From: Bacteroidetes bacterium UBA5697
GTDB lineage: Bacteria; Bacteroidota; Bacteroidia; B-17B0; Aurantibacillaceae
Direction: 5' to 3'
Assembly: GCA_002420145.1 (NCBI GenBank)
Contig: DIHL01000038.1
Coordinates: 1 to 64,000 of the forward strand
Length of the DNA: 64,000 bases
Positions within the stretch are counted from its first letter, which is position 1. Every line of letters starts with the position of its first letter. Below the pieces are notes generated by a model. It saw only the letters and a program-made list of their open reading frames with translations. It searched no databases and had not been told where the DNA came from. Of the stretch, positions 27,027-35,593 are shown piece by piece. Position numbers and translations under genes: made by a program.

Positions 27027-27905
27027 TTAATATTTTATTCCCGAAACGCCAATATTTTCAATTGGGTGCCATGTTGTTTTAATTTCCTGTAAATCGGTAA
27101 TATAATAAGGCCCTTGCTCTTTTTCGTCGCTCCAATTTCTGTTCCAAGTAAAAACACGTTTTACGTTTAGTGATGCGTTTTCGCCAATGGTTTTATTAAA
27201 ATCTTTTTCGGTATTGCAATTGATGATGGCATTTACATCCATGTGAGAAGAAAAATGTGAATGTAATTCTTTGCGACTACCAGTTACAATATTTACCACA
27301 CCGCCTGGTACATCACTCGTTGCAATAACTTCAGCAAAGGTAATTGAACATGTTGGTTTACTTTCAGACGCTAATACAATACACGTATTTCCACCTGCAA
27401 TGGCTGGAGCAATAACAGACACTAATCCTAATAAAGCAGATGACTCATCAGCTAAGATGGCAACTACTCCCATTGGTTCAGGAACTGAAAAATTAAAATG
27501 AGAAGTAGCAACAGGGTTTACTGAACTAAATAATTGTTGGTATTTATCGCACCATCCAGCATAGTAAACTAAACGATCAATACTTTGTTCCACTTCTTTT
27601 TTAGCAGCTGTAGGTGTGTAGCCTAACTGTTTTAACTCTTCTAAAAATTGTTCTTTACGTCCTTCTAACATTTCTGCTATGCGGTATAAAATTTGTCCGC
27701 GATTAAATGCTGCACGAGCACTCCATCCGCTAAACGCTCCACGTGCTGCAATCACAGCGTTTCTATAATCTTTACGAGAAGATAAACTCACGTTTACAGT
27801 CATGTTGTTTTTTAATTTTAAAGGATAATAGCGTCCACTCTCTGTACGAGGAAATTGTCCGCCAATAAATATTTTGTATGTTTTTAAAACTTCTATTCTT
27901 TCCAT
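27027..27905 (-). CDS. Short aldehyde dehydrogenase-fold protein lacking the catalytic part
   Basis: 292 residues against about 490 for an active enzyme. It aligns with the N-terminal, NAD-binding portion of the family: IFIGGQFPRTESGRYYP, AARGAFSGWSARAAFNRGQI, VPEPMGVVAILADESS, IAPAIAGGNTCIVLASE and DVPGGVVNIVTG. It ends before the motif that holds the catalytic Cys, and the Glu-containing ELGG segment is not recognisable. The final 40 residues are unlike ordinary aldehyde dehydrogenases. It lies 67 bases after a full-length paralogue. The arrangement resembles ALDH16, where an active domain is followed by a pseudo-domain in one chain; here the two are separate genes (inference). It is not simply degraded, since the frame is clean. 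Confidence 0.8.
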   Translation of the reverse strand: MERIEVLKTYKIFIGGQFPRTESGRYYPLKLKNNMTVNVSLSSRKDYRNAVIAARGAFSGWSARAAFNRGQILYRIAEMLEGRKEQFLEELKQLGYTPTAAKKEVEQSIDRLVYYAGWCDKYQQLFSSVNPVATSHFNFSVPEPMGVVAILADESSALLGLVSVIAPAIAGGNTCIVLASESKPTCSITFAEVIATSDVPGGVVNIVTGSRKELHSHFSSHMDVNAIINCNTEKDFNKTIGENASLNVKRVFTWNRNWSDEKEQGPYYITDLQEIKTTWHPIENIGVSGIKY

Positions 27906-27972
27906 TTTTAATAAGTTGTTTGTTTATTGTTTTTGGTTGTTAGAGAATTTCAAACAACCAAAAACTTATTTC

Positions 27973-29442
27973 TTAAAACTTCAAATAAGGCATTAAACCA
28001 TGCAATCCACCTTCTCTGCCAAAACCACTTTCTTTATATCCACCAAATGGCGATGTTGGATCAAATTTATTGTATGTGTTTGCCCAAACTACTCCAGCGC
28101 GTAATTTAGAAGTTAAATTGAAAATACGAGAACCTTTATCTGTCCAAACACCAGCGCTTAAACCATAAGGAATGTTATTGGCTTTTTCAATCACTTCTTC
28201 AATCGTACGGAATGTTTGAATGGCTAATACTGGCCCAAAAATTTCTTCTTGAGAAATACGGTGTGATTGAGATGTGTTTAAAAATAAAGTAGGACGAACA
28301 AAAAATCCTTTTTTAGGAATAGAGCAAGAGCTTTGATACATCTCAGCTCCATCGTTTACACCAATTTTCAAATACTCGTTAATTTTATTCAATTGCATTT
28401 TGGAATTGATTGCGCCAATGTCTGTATTCTTATCTAATGGATCGCCAACAATTAAAGTTTCTAATCTATCTTTTAATTTTTTGATGACTTCTTCGGCAAC
28501 ACTTTCTTGCACAAATAAACGAGAACCTGCACAACACACGTGACCTTGATTAAAGAAGATACCATTGATAATTCCTTCTACAGCTTGGTTAATAGGCGCA
28601 TCTTCAAAAATAATGTTTGCTGCTTTTCCGCCTAATTCTAAAGTTAATTTTTTATCAGTTCCAGCAATCGCTTTTTGAATCCATTTACCAACACCAGTAC
28701 TTCCAGTAAAAGCAATTTTATTAATGTCTTTATGATTTACCATAGAAGCACCAACGGGTCCATGACCAGTAATGATGTTCACTACTCCATCAGGTAACCC
28801 GCTTTCTTGAATAATCTCTGCTAATTTTAGAGCGGTTAAAGAAGTTGTTTCTGCAGGCTTTAGTACAACCGTATTACCAGTTGCTAAAGCAGGAGCAATT
28901 TTCCAAGCAGCCATTAATAATGGGAAGTTCCAAGGAATCACTTGACCAGCAACACCTAATGATTTTGGTTGGCGATTAGGAAAAGCATATTCTAATTTAT
29001 CCGCCCAGCCAGCATAATAAAAGAAATGATTAGCCGCTAAAGGCACATCAATATCACGACTTTCGCGAATAGATTTACCACCATCTAACGTTTCGATAAC
29101 TGATAGTTCACGAGCACGCTCTTGAATTAACCGAGCAATACGGTAAATATATTTTGCACGTTCTTTTGCTGGCATTTTGCTCCATGTTTTATCATAGGCG
29201 CCGCGAGCAGCTTTTACAGCACTGTCTACATCTTTATCATTAGCCTCTGCAATGCTCGAAATTTTTTCTTCGGTAGCAGGGTTAATGGTGTCGAAATATT
29301 TACCAGAATTTGGTTTTACAAATTTACCATTGATAAATAAATCATACTGTTTTTGTAAACGAATATGATCGGTTGCCTCCGGAGATGGAGCGTATTTCCA
29401 ATCAGTAAAGTATTCTAATTTTTTAGCTTCTTTTTTTGCCAT
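27973..29442 (-). CDS. NAD(P)-dependent aldehyde dehydrogenase
   Basis: Full-length (489 residues) enzyme oxidising an aldehyde to the acid. Active-site motifs: TLELGGKAANII near residue 265 (general-base Glu) and FFNQGHVCCAGSRLF near 300 (nucleophilic Cys). The cofactor-binding segments PWNFPLLMAAWKIAPAL and GFTGSTGVGK-like residues (AFTGSTGVGKWI) are present. Located between deoC and a truncated aldehyde dehydrogenase, all on the minus strand, which suggests it oxidises acetaldehyde released by deoxyribose-phosphate cleavage (inference from context). It begins with an Lys-rich N-terminal extension (AKKEAKKLEYF) that is typical of the ALDH16-like branch rather than conclusive. Confidence 0.93.
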   Translation of the reverse strand: MAKKEAKKLEYFTDWKYAPSPEATDHIRLQKQYDLFINGKFVKPNSGKYFDTINPATEEKISSIAEANDKDVDSAVKAARGAYDKTWSKMPAKERAKYIYRIARLIQERARELSVIETLDGGKSIRESRDIDVPLAANHFFYYAGWADKLEYAFPNRQPKSLGVAGQVIPWNFPLLMAAWKIAPALATGNTVVLKPAETTSLTALKLAEIIQESGLPDGVVNIITGHGPVGASMVNHKDINKIAFTGSTGVGKWIQKAIAGTDKKLTLELGGKAANIIFEDAPINQAVEGIINGIFFNQGHVCCAGSRLFVQESVAEEVIKKLKDRLETLIVGDPLDKNTDIGAINSKMQLNKINEYLKIGVNDGAEMYQSSCSIPKKGFFVRPTLFLNTSQSHRISQEEIFGPVLAIQTFRTIEEVIEKANNIPYGLSAGVWTDKGSRIFNLTSKLRAGVVWANTYNKFDPTSPFGGYKESGFGREGGLHGLMPYLKF

Positions 29443-29461
29443 TGTGTTATTTTTTCTTTTC

Positions 29462-29500
29462 CCGCAGATGTCGCTGATTTTCGCAGAATTAAAATCTGCG
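29462..29500. repeat. CGCAGAT...ATCTGCG dispersed repeat
   Basis: Seven-base arms cgcagat (463-469 of 29 kb) and atctgcg (494-500) enclose tcgctgattttcgcagaa. It occupies the short gap between deoC and the aldehyde dehydrogenase gene, inside the putative operon. Confidence 0.55.
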
Positions 29501-29530
29501 TTTATTTGCGCAACCGGCAGGACATAAATA

Positions 29531-30433
29531 TTAATCTACTGAAATATAATCTTTGCTATAGTAAACGCCTTTCGCTTCTTTTTCTAATTGTAAAATTAAA
29601 TCGTTAGCTAAAGAACTTGCTCCAAAACGAAACCATTTATTATCTAACCAGGCATTACCTAAAGTTTCGTGTAACATAACTAAATATTGTAAAGCGCCTT
29701 TAGCTGTGCTAATTCCACCAGCTGGTTTCATCCCAACTTGTATCCCTGTTTTAAAATAATAATCTTTAATCGCATCTAACATTACTAAAGTAACTGGCAT
29801 TGTTGCTGCTACGCCAATTTTCCCTGTTGATGTTTTAATAAAATCTGCTCCAGCATAAATTGCAATATCGCTTGCGCGACGAACATTATCTAAAGTAGAA
29901 ATTTCACCTGTTTCAAAAATCACTTTTAAACGAGCATTGTATTTATGTGTTAAATCTTTGATAGCAGCAATTTCGTCAAACACAAAATTGTAATTGCCTT
30001 TTAAAAATTCTCCACGGCTAATCACCATATCAATTTCATCAGCACCATTGTCTAATGCTAATTTTGTATCTAATAATTTAATCTGCATGGTTGAATTTCC
30101 ACTAGGGAACGCCGTAGAAACAGAAGCGACTTTTACTTTGCTACCTTTTAAAGCTTCTTTTGCAGTTTTTACCATCGTTGGGTAAACGCACACAGCTGCA
30201 GTACTAGGCAAATCTGGCAACGCTAAATGCGGATGCATGGCTTTGTAACACATTTGTGTTACTTTTCCTTCAGTATCTTTTCCTTCAAGAGTCGTTAAAT
30301 CTATCATGTTAAGTGCCAGTTTCAGCGCTTGAACCTTGCTTCCTTTTTTAATACTGCGTGTATTAAAACGAGCCACTCGTTCTTCAATCCCTACTTGGTC
30401 AACCACGGGGCTTTGTCTAAAATCGTATGCCAT
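29531..30433 (-). CDS. deoC: Deoxyribose-phosphate aldolase
   Basis: Class I aldolase that splits 2-deoxyribose-5-phosphate into glyceraldehyde-3-phosphate and acetaldehyde. The 300-residue protein shows the family motifs: GADEIDMVISRGEFL (proton relay Asp), LKVIFETGEI, the Schiff-base Lys in FIKTSTGKIGVAATM, and GMKPAGGIST with the second catalytic Lys. It is longer than the common 220-260-residue bacterial form, because of an N-terminal extension (RVARFNTRSIKKGSKV) typical of the longer, eukaryote-like subgroup. First gene of the deoC-ALDH-short ALDH unit. Confidence 0.95.
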   Translation of the reverse strand: MAYDFRQSPVVDQVGIEERVARFNTRSIKKGSKVQALKLALNMIDLTTLEGKDTEGKVTQMCYKAMHPHLALPDLPSTAAVCVYPTMVKTAKEALKGSKVKVASVSTAFPSGNSTMQIKLLDTKLALDNGADEIDMVISRGEFLKGNYNFVFDEIAAIKDLTHKYNARLKVIFETGEISTLDNVRRASDIAIYAGADFIKTSTGKIGVAATMPVTLVMLDAIKDYYFKTGIQVGMKPAGGISTAKGALQYLVMLHETLGNAWLDNKWFRFGASSLANDLILQLEKEAKGVYYSKDYISVD

Positions 30434-30464
30434 GTTAATCTTTATTAAAACAGGTTATTTAATT

Positions 30465-30472
30465 CAAAAGTA
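30465..30472 (-). promoter_or_regulatory. Putative -7 box for deoC
   Basis: TACTTTTG on the minus strand, fitting TAnnTTTG, 32 bases upstream of the deoC start. No clear -33 element was seen. Confidence 0.4.
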
Positions 30473-30551
30473 AGATATTTAATTGTATTTTTAAATTCTA
30501 AATTCCATAAATCTGAGCCATTCCAATAACATATTTTCTAATCAACCAGAA

Positions 30552-31115
30552 TTGGTTACGAATGCTGATAAAGAGAATTTATTGTCTCATAAAGGCTTGG
30601 TAATTTGGATGACTGGCTACTCAGGCTCAGGAAAAACAACTTTGGCTTACGAATTAGAAAGAAGATTGCACGACGAAGGAATTTTAACAAAAGTATTAGA
30701 TGGAGATGTATTGAGACAAGGCATTAACAAAGGACTTGGTTTTAGTATGGAGGATAGGATGGAGAATATTCGTCGTACAGCTGAATTAGCAAAGCAATTA
30801 TGTAGTTGTGGTGTTGTTGTGATTTGCAGTTTGATTACTCCAACTAACGAATTAAGAAGATTGGCTGAAAACATTATAGGTGAGCAACACTTTATTTTAT
30901 ATCATATCTCAACGCCTATGGATGTTTGCGAGCAAAGAGATGTAAAAGGTCACTATGCTAAAGCAAGATCTGGAGAAATAAAAGAATTTACAGGCGTCTC
31001 TAATCCGTTTGAAGAACCAACCAACGCTATTTATAGTATAGATACATCTAAACTTTCTATTGATGAAAGTATTGTAATGATGTTTGATGACGTTTTCCCA
31101 TTATTAGCTATTTAG
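30552..31115 (+). CDS. cysC: Adenylylsulfate kinase
   Basis: Phosphorylates APS to PAPS. P-loop GYSGSGKTT, the DGDVLRQGINKGLGFS substrate segment, REDR-like residues (MEDRMENIRRTAELAK) and CEQRDVKGHYAKARSGEI are typical. The earliest usable start is TTG at 30552; there is no in-frame ATG upstream. The open frame nevertheless continues to 30495 and encodes SNNIFSNQPELVTNADKENL, which resembles the usual CysC N-terminus (NNIFP... then KEKL). Translation may therefore begin at a non-ATG codon further upstream, such as CTG 30513. The stop abuts the next gene's ATG (TAGATG), indicating coupling. No cysD, cysN or sulfotransferase is in the window, so PAPS use is unknown. Confidence 0.9.
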   Translation: MVTNADKENLLSHKGLVIWMTGYSGSGKTTLAYELERRLHDEGILTKVLDGDVLRQGINKGLGFSMEDRMENIRRTAELAKQLCSCGVVVICSLITPTNELRRLAENIIGEQHFILYHISTPMDVCEQRDVKGHYAKARSGEIKEFTGVSNPFEEPTNAIYSIDTSKLSIDESIVMMFDDVFPLLAI

Positions 31116-32354
31116 ATGTTTGCACTCTGCGATAAAATACTAGGTAAGAATATATTGAAACCAAATAGGAAACTATTTAGTAGCTATACTTTTACTTGCT
31201 TTGATGAAATCAAAAATGTTCCTGAAGCAGATTGGACAAAAGCATTAAAAAACAAGAATGTGTTTTTATCACATTCCTATTTAAGTGTTTTACATAAAGA
31301 GAAAAACGAACATTTCAGATTTAGATACGTTATTATTTATAACAGAAAAAATCCAATAGGAGTAGTGTATTTTCAAATCAATGATTTTCCGGCATCATTG
31401 TTTGGAGAGCTAATTGAAAAACAAATTACCGAATTGAAAAGTAAGAGAGCTTCTGTTTTTCAGAGATATATTGATCATAACGAAGACGAAACCATTATGC
31501 GTTTAGTGACTTGTGGCAATAATTTTATTAGTGGAGAACATGGTTTTTATATTGATGTGAATAGTAAAAAAACCACTTTTAAATTGGTAGAGGGAGTGAT
31601 TGATTGCGTATCGAGAGCAGAAAAACTGAGAGGCAAAATATCTGCTATTTTAGTAAAAGATTTTTACGAAGAAGGATTTGGAGATAAAGATTGTTGGTAT
31701 TGCACCCGCTTTAAACATTTTAATGTAGAACCTAATATGATTATTGATTTGCCAAAAGGCATTTCAAATTTAACGGATTACATCAATTGCTTTTCAAAAA
31801 AATATAGAAATAGAGCAAAAGGAATTTTAAAAGCTAGTGCTACTTTAACAAAAAAGAGATTGTCAAATGATGAAGTGTCATTTCATAAAGACACTATGCA
31901 TGCTTTATACACTCAAGTTTTTAATCAAGCTAAATTTAAATTAGCGCATTTATCTTCAAATTATTTTGAAGATGTGGTGAAGGCCAATACAAATTCTTTT
32001 TATGTAGATGCTTGGTTTTTGGAGGACAAAATGGTGTCGTTTGCTTGCGGGTTTTGTTTAGAAAACGAAGTAGAAGCGCATTATATTGGATTTGACTATG
32101 CAAACAATAAAGAGTTTGAGTTATATCAAACTATTTTATATAGTTTTATTGAGCAAGCTATTTTAATGCGCAAATCAAAAATTAACTTGGGCAGAACGGC
32201 TTCTGAAATTAAAACAACAGTTGGCGCAAAACCTCATGAGTTATTGTGTTACATTAAACCACAAAACACCGTTTCTAAATTAATCATGAAACCATTTATG
32301 CAGTTCTTACAACCTTCAGAATGGATTCCTAGAAATCCTTTTAAAGAAGAATAA
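31116..32354 (+). CDS. FemAB/GNAT-like acyltransferase, peptidoglycan-biosynthesis-type
   Basis: A 412-residue soluble protein without signal peptide. The second half (about 200-390) has features of the GNAT/FemAB fold used by N-acyl- and aminoacyltransferases: CFSKKYRNRAKGIL (basic motif before the fold), HYIGFDYANNKEFELYQTIL, and LGRTASEIKTTVGAKPHEL. I cannot name the substrate. Its start codon follows the cysC stop with no gap, so it is probably translated with cysC, hinting at a sulfated or sulfur-linked product (inference). A terminator lies right after it. Confidence 0.75.
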   Translation: MFALCDKILGKNILKPNRKLFSSYTFTCFDEIKNVPEADWTKALKNKNVFLSHSYLSVLHKEKNEHFRFRYVIIYNRKNPIGVVYFQINDFPASLFGELIEKQITELKSKRASVFQRYIDHNEDETIMRLVTCGNNFISGEHGFYIDVNSKKTTFKLVEGVIDCVSRAEKLRGKISAILVKDFYEEGFGDKDCWYCTRFKHFNVEPNMIIDLPKGISNLTDYINCFSKKYRNRAKGILKASATLTKKRLSNDEVSFHKDTMHALYTQVFNQAKFKLAHLSSNYFEDVVKANTNSFYVDAWFLEDKMVSFACGFCLENEVEAHYIGFDYANNKEFELYQTILYSFIEQAILMRKSKINLGRTASEIKTTVGAKPHELLCYIKPQNTVSKLIMKPFMQFLQPSEWIPRNPFKEE

Positions 32355-32355
32355 A

Positions 32356-32386
32356 AAAACCCGCTTTAAGCGGGTTTTGTTTTTTA
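32356..32386. terminator. Bidirectional terminator between convergent genes
   Basis: Arms aaaacccgctt (356-366 of 32 kb) and aagcgggtttt (368-378), followed by gttttttat. It sits between the acyltransferase gene stop and the stop of the convergent secreted-protein gene. Confidence 0.85.
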
Positions 32387-32394
32387 TAAATCTA

Positions 32395-32841
32395 TTAATC
32401 GTCTGTAGGCTCTGGAGCTTTTTTAGCAGCAGCTTTTTTAGCTTTAATTTTTTTAGGCCAAAGAACATTAATCATTTCGTTGTGCACTGTTAGCATCGTT
32501 TCACTAATTCCGTTAATGATATCTACATCTTTATTATCAAATTCTTTTTTCCAAGTACGAGTTACTTCTTCAACGGTGTTGTCTTCTTTAATGATATAAA
32601 ACTTCACTAATTTTTTCTTTCTCACTTCTGCTTTTCCACTCCAGCAACTTGCCTTTGCTCCTACACGAGAAGTAATAATAACGTCTTCATAAATCCCATC
32701 TTCTACTTCATCTGCTCCACGTTGTTCAAATTTAATAGACCATTTATTATAACAATTTAAATCTCTATTTTCTTCAGTTTGTGCCTGAACTTGAGTTGCT
32801 GTTAAAGATATGGCAAAAGCTAAAAGTATTTTTTTAATCAT
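32395..32841 (-). CDS. Secreted hypothetical protein with basic C-terminus
   Basis: The frame extends to 32892, but a signal peptide begins at Met 32841 (MIKKILLAFAISLTATQVQAQ), which is taken as the start, giving 148 residues. The mature part has Cys pairs (DLNCYNKW, ASCWSG), a Lys-rich central stretch and a terminal Lys/Ala tail (KIKAKKAAAKKAPEPTDD). No named family recognised. The size and pattern suggest a small exported protein; the basic tail might bind nucleic acid or the cell surface, but nothing proves that. Confidence 0.7.
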   Translation of the reverse strand: MIKKILLAFAISLTATQVQAQTEENRDLNCYNKWSIKFEQRGADEVEDGIYEDVIITSRVGAKASCWSGKAEVRKKKLVKFYIIKEDNTVEEVTRTWKKEFDNKDVDIINGISETMLTVHNEMINVLWPKKIKAKKAAAKKAPEPTDD

Positions 32842-33052
32842 TGTTCTGGTTTTTAGATTTATAAATATATAATTTCTCTTGAGTAAAGGCAAATATTTTA
32901 CTGCAATAATAAAAATAAATTTAATATTTTTTAAAGTAAAAATATATTATATATATTTTTAGCACCACAAATAGCCTGTTATTAAACAAAATGCTACAAA
33001 TTATAGCAGAGTTGTGCTTCTTTTTGTTGTTATTTTGTCGAAAATATTTAAC

Positions 33053-34591
33053 ATGTTAGTCAAAACGTTTGGAAGTGCTGTGCACGGAATTAATGCCACA
33101 ACAGTGACGGTTGAGGTGAATATTGGGCAGGGAATTAATTTTTATTTGGTAGGCTTGCCTGATAGTGCCGTTAAGGAAAGTCATCAGCGGATAGACGCTG
33201 CTTTAAAAAACAATGGATTAAAAATCCCTGGAAAACAAATTACCATTAATATGGCGCCTGCCGATATCCGCAAGGAAGGTTCTGCTTATGATTTAACAAT
33301 TGCCGTTGGTATTTTAGCAGCTTCAGAAGCCATTAAGCCTGATGAAATTTCTAAATACATTATTATGGGCGAAATGTCTTTGGATGGTGAGCTCCGCCCC
33401 ATCAAAGGAACTTTGCCTATTGCTATAAAAGCAAAACAAGAAGGATTTAGAGGAATTATTTTGCCAGATGCTAATGCTAAAGAAGCCGCTGTTGTTGATG
33501 GACTTGATGTGTATGGTGTTTCTACAATTAGACAAGTAATTGATTTTTTTAATGAAATAACACCTTTAGAAAAAACAACGATTGATATTGAACAAGAATT
33601 TTTAACTCGCTTAGATGAAATTGAATTTGATTTTAACGATGTAAAAGGTCAGGAAAATATTAAGAGAGCTTTAGAAATAGCAGCTTCTGGCGGACATAAT
33701 GTGATTTTAATTGGACCTCCAGGAGCAGGAAAAACCATGTTAAGTAAACGTATGCCGTCTATTTTGCCGCCTCTCACATTAGATGAAGCATTGGAAACGA
33801 CAAAAATTCATAGTGTAGCTGGTAGAACAACCAAAACAATGGGATTAGTAACAAAACGTCCCTTTAGAAGCCCTCACCACACAATCTCTGATGTGGCCTT
33901 AGTTGGTGGCGGTATGAATGCACAACCTGGAGAAATTTCTTTATCACATAATGGCGTGTTGTTTTTAGATGAACTTCCTGAATTTAAACGCACCGTCTTA
34001 GAAGTAATGCGTCAACCATTAGAAGATAGAATTGTTACTATTTCTCGAGCACGATTTAGTGTGGAGTATCCTGCCAGTTTTATGTTAATGGCGAGTATGA
34101 ATCCTTGCCCTTGCGGCTATTACAATCATCCAGAAAAAGATTGTGTATGCGCTCCAGGAGTGGTGCAGAAATATTTAAATAAAATTTCAGGACCATTATT
34201 AGATAGAATTGATTTACATGTAGAAGTAACGCCTGTTCCTTTTAGCGAACTAAGCAAAGCACAAAGTTCGGAAAGTAGTAAAGATATCAGAGAAAGAGTA
34301 ATTAAGGCTCGACAAATACAAACCGAACGCTATAAAACATCGGACGGTATTTATTGTAACGCGCAAATGAGAACTAAGGATTTAAGAACATATTGCAGTT
34401 TAGATGAAGCGAGTAGTAGTTTATTAAAAACGGCTATGGAGCGCTTGGGTTTATCGGCCAGAGCATATGATCGAATTTTAAAAGTTGCTCGAACCATTGC
34501 CGATTTAGATTTATCTACAACTATTCAAACTAATCATATTGCAGAAGCTATTCAGTATCGTAGTTTGGATAGAGAGGGCTGGGCCGGGTAA
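33053..34591 (+). CDS. comM: YifB/ComM family Mg-chelatase-like AAA ATPase
   Basis: The start is placed at ATG 33053 (MLVKTFGSAVHG, the family's usual opening) rather than the TTG at 33014; length 512 residues. N-terminal Lon-substrate-like domain (VEVNIGQGINFYLVGLPDSA, NMAPADIRKEGSAYDL) is followed by the Mg-chelatase ATPase: Walker A GPPGAGKTML near residue 218, Walker B VLFLDELPEF, and zinc-finger-like MNPCPCGYY...CVC. ComM-type proteins act as helicases aiding branch migration in natural transformation; the role here is inferred from homology. Confidence 0.94.
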   Translation: MLVKTFGSAVHGINATTVTVEVNIGQGINFYLVGLPDSAVKESHQRIDAALKNNGLKIPGKQITINMAPADIRKEGSAYDLTIAVGILAASEAIKPDEISKYIIMGEMSLDGELRPIKGTLPIAIKAKQEGFRGIILPDANAKEAAVVDGLDVYGVSTIRQVIDFFNEITPLEKTTIDIEQEFLTRLDEIEFDFNDVKGQENIKRALEIAASGGHNVILIGPPGAGKTMLSKRMPSILPPLTLDEALETTKIHSVAGRTTKTMGLVTKRPFRSPHHTISDVALVGGGMNAQPGEISLSHNGVLFLDELPEFKRTVLEVMRQPLEDRIVTISRARFSVEYPASFMLMASMNPCPCGYYNHPEKDCVCAPGVVQKYLNKISGPLLDRIDLHVEVTPVPFSELSKAQSSESSKDIRERVIKARQIQTERYKTSDGIYCNAQMRTKDLRTYCSLDEASSSLLKTAMERLGLSARAYDRILKVARTIADLDLSTTIQTNHIAEAIQYRSLDREGWAG

Positions 34592-34644
34592 ATAGAATAA
34601 ATCTAAATCTTGATTTTTATCAATTTTCTTAAACAAAATTCTTT

Positions 34645-34652
34645 TAGCTTTG
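34645..34652 (+). promoter_or_regulatory. Putative -7 box for the CarH-like regulator
   Basis: TAGCTTTG fits TAnnTTTG and lies 21 bases before the start codon at 34673. No clear -33 box at the expected distance. Confidence 0.45.
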
Positions 34653-34672
34653 TTACTGAATAAAAAGTAATA

Positions 34673-35593
34673 ATGTCAACTCAATACGCGATAAAAGATT
34701 TAGAAAGACTTTCAGGAATAAAGGCTCATACTCTTCGTATTTGGGAACAACGTTATGGAATTTTAAAGCCCGAACGAACAGATACCAACATTCGTTATTA
34801 TACTTCAGAAGACTTAAAAAGAATTTTAAACATTTCCTTATTAAATAATAATGGATTTAAGATTTCTAAAATAGCGAAGTTACCAGATGAAGAAATCATT
34901 AAACAAGCGCAATCCATTTTAAATAACTATTCGAAAGAGAGTGATCAAATAGATAATTTGGTATTGTGCATGATGGAAATGAATGAAGCTAAGTTTGAAA
35001 AAATTATTTCAAATTGCATTATCCATTTTGGATTTGAGAGTACCATCGAAAAAATTGTATTTCCTTTTATGCGCCAAATTGGAAACATGTGGCAAGTTGG
35101 TATGGTAAATCCAGCTCAAGAACATTTTATTTCTCATTTGGTTCGCCAAAAAATTATTGTTGGTATTGATGGCTTGTTCCCTGAGCCATTAGCTAACCCA
35201 AAAACATTTTTATTATATCTTCCCTCTAACGAATTACATGAACTAGGATTGCTTTATTGTAATTTTTTAGTAAAAGCAAAAGGACATAAATGTTTGTATT
35301 TAGGACAATCTGTTCCTTTCAATGATTTATTATCTGTAACAAATGTTGTTCCGGCAGATGTGATTGTAACAACCTTTACAAACCGTATAGAAGGTATTTC
35401 CGTTCAAGAGTATCTCAATAATTTATCAAAATCATTCCCAAATTGCCATATTATGGTATCTGGTCGAGTGTTTTTTGATGAAAATGAGCCAATTGAGCTC
35501 CCAAAAAACGTTATTTTGTTCGAATCTCACGAACAATTTAAAAATGTCCTGCATAGTGTTAACTTTGCATTTAATGCATACAAACCTAATTAA
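34673..35593 (+). CDS. MerR-family regulator with cobalamin-binding light-sensor domain (CarH/LitR-like)
   Basis: N-terminal MerR winged helix (YAIKDLERLSG, TLRIWEQRYGILKPERT, residues 5-36), then a four-helix bundle and a Rossmann B12 domain. The AdoCbl photoreceptor signature Wx9EH is intact: Trp140 and Glu150-His151 (WQVGMVNPAQEH). ExHxxG follows (Glu187-Leu-His189-x-x-Gly192), matching the lower-axial His. In CarH/LitR proteins AdoCbl makes a DNA-bound tetramer in the dark that falls apart in light, switching on pigment or photoprotection genes. Targets here could include the pigment genes or the photolyase (inference). The gene overlaps the next by 20 bases. Confidence 0.88.
   Translation: MSTQYAIKDLERLSGIKAHTLRIWEQRYGILKPERTDTNIRYYTSEDLKRILNISLLNNNGFKISKIAKLPDEEIIKQAQSILNNYSKESDQIDNLVLCMMEMNEAKFEKIISNCIIHFGFESTIEKIVFPFMRQIGNMWQVGMVNPAQEHFISHLVRQKIIVGIDGLFPEPLANPKTFLLYLPSNELHELGLLYCNFLVKAKGHKCLYLGQSVPFNDLLSVTNVVPADVIVTTFTNRIEGISVQEYLNNLSKSFPNCHIMVSGRVFFDENEPIELPKNVILFESHEQFKNVLHSVNFAFNAYKPN

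Noticed and set aside
27027..27905. Treating the short aldehyde dehydrogenase as a pseudogene
   Set aside because: The frame is clean, codon use is like its neighbours, and it sits in a tidy operon; a structural role fits better.
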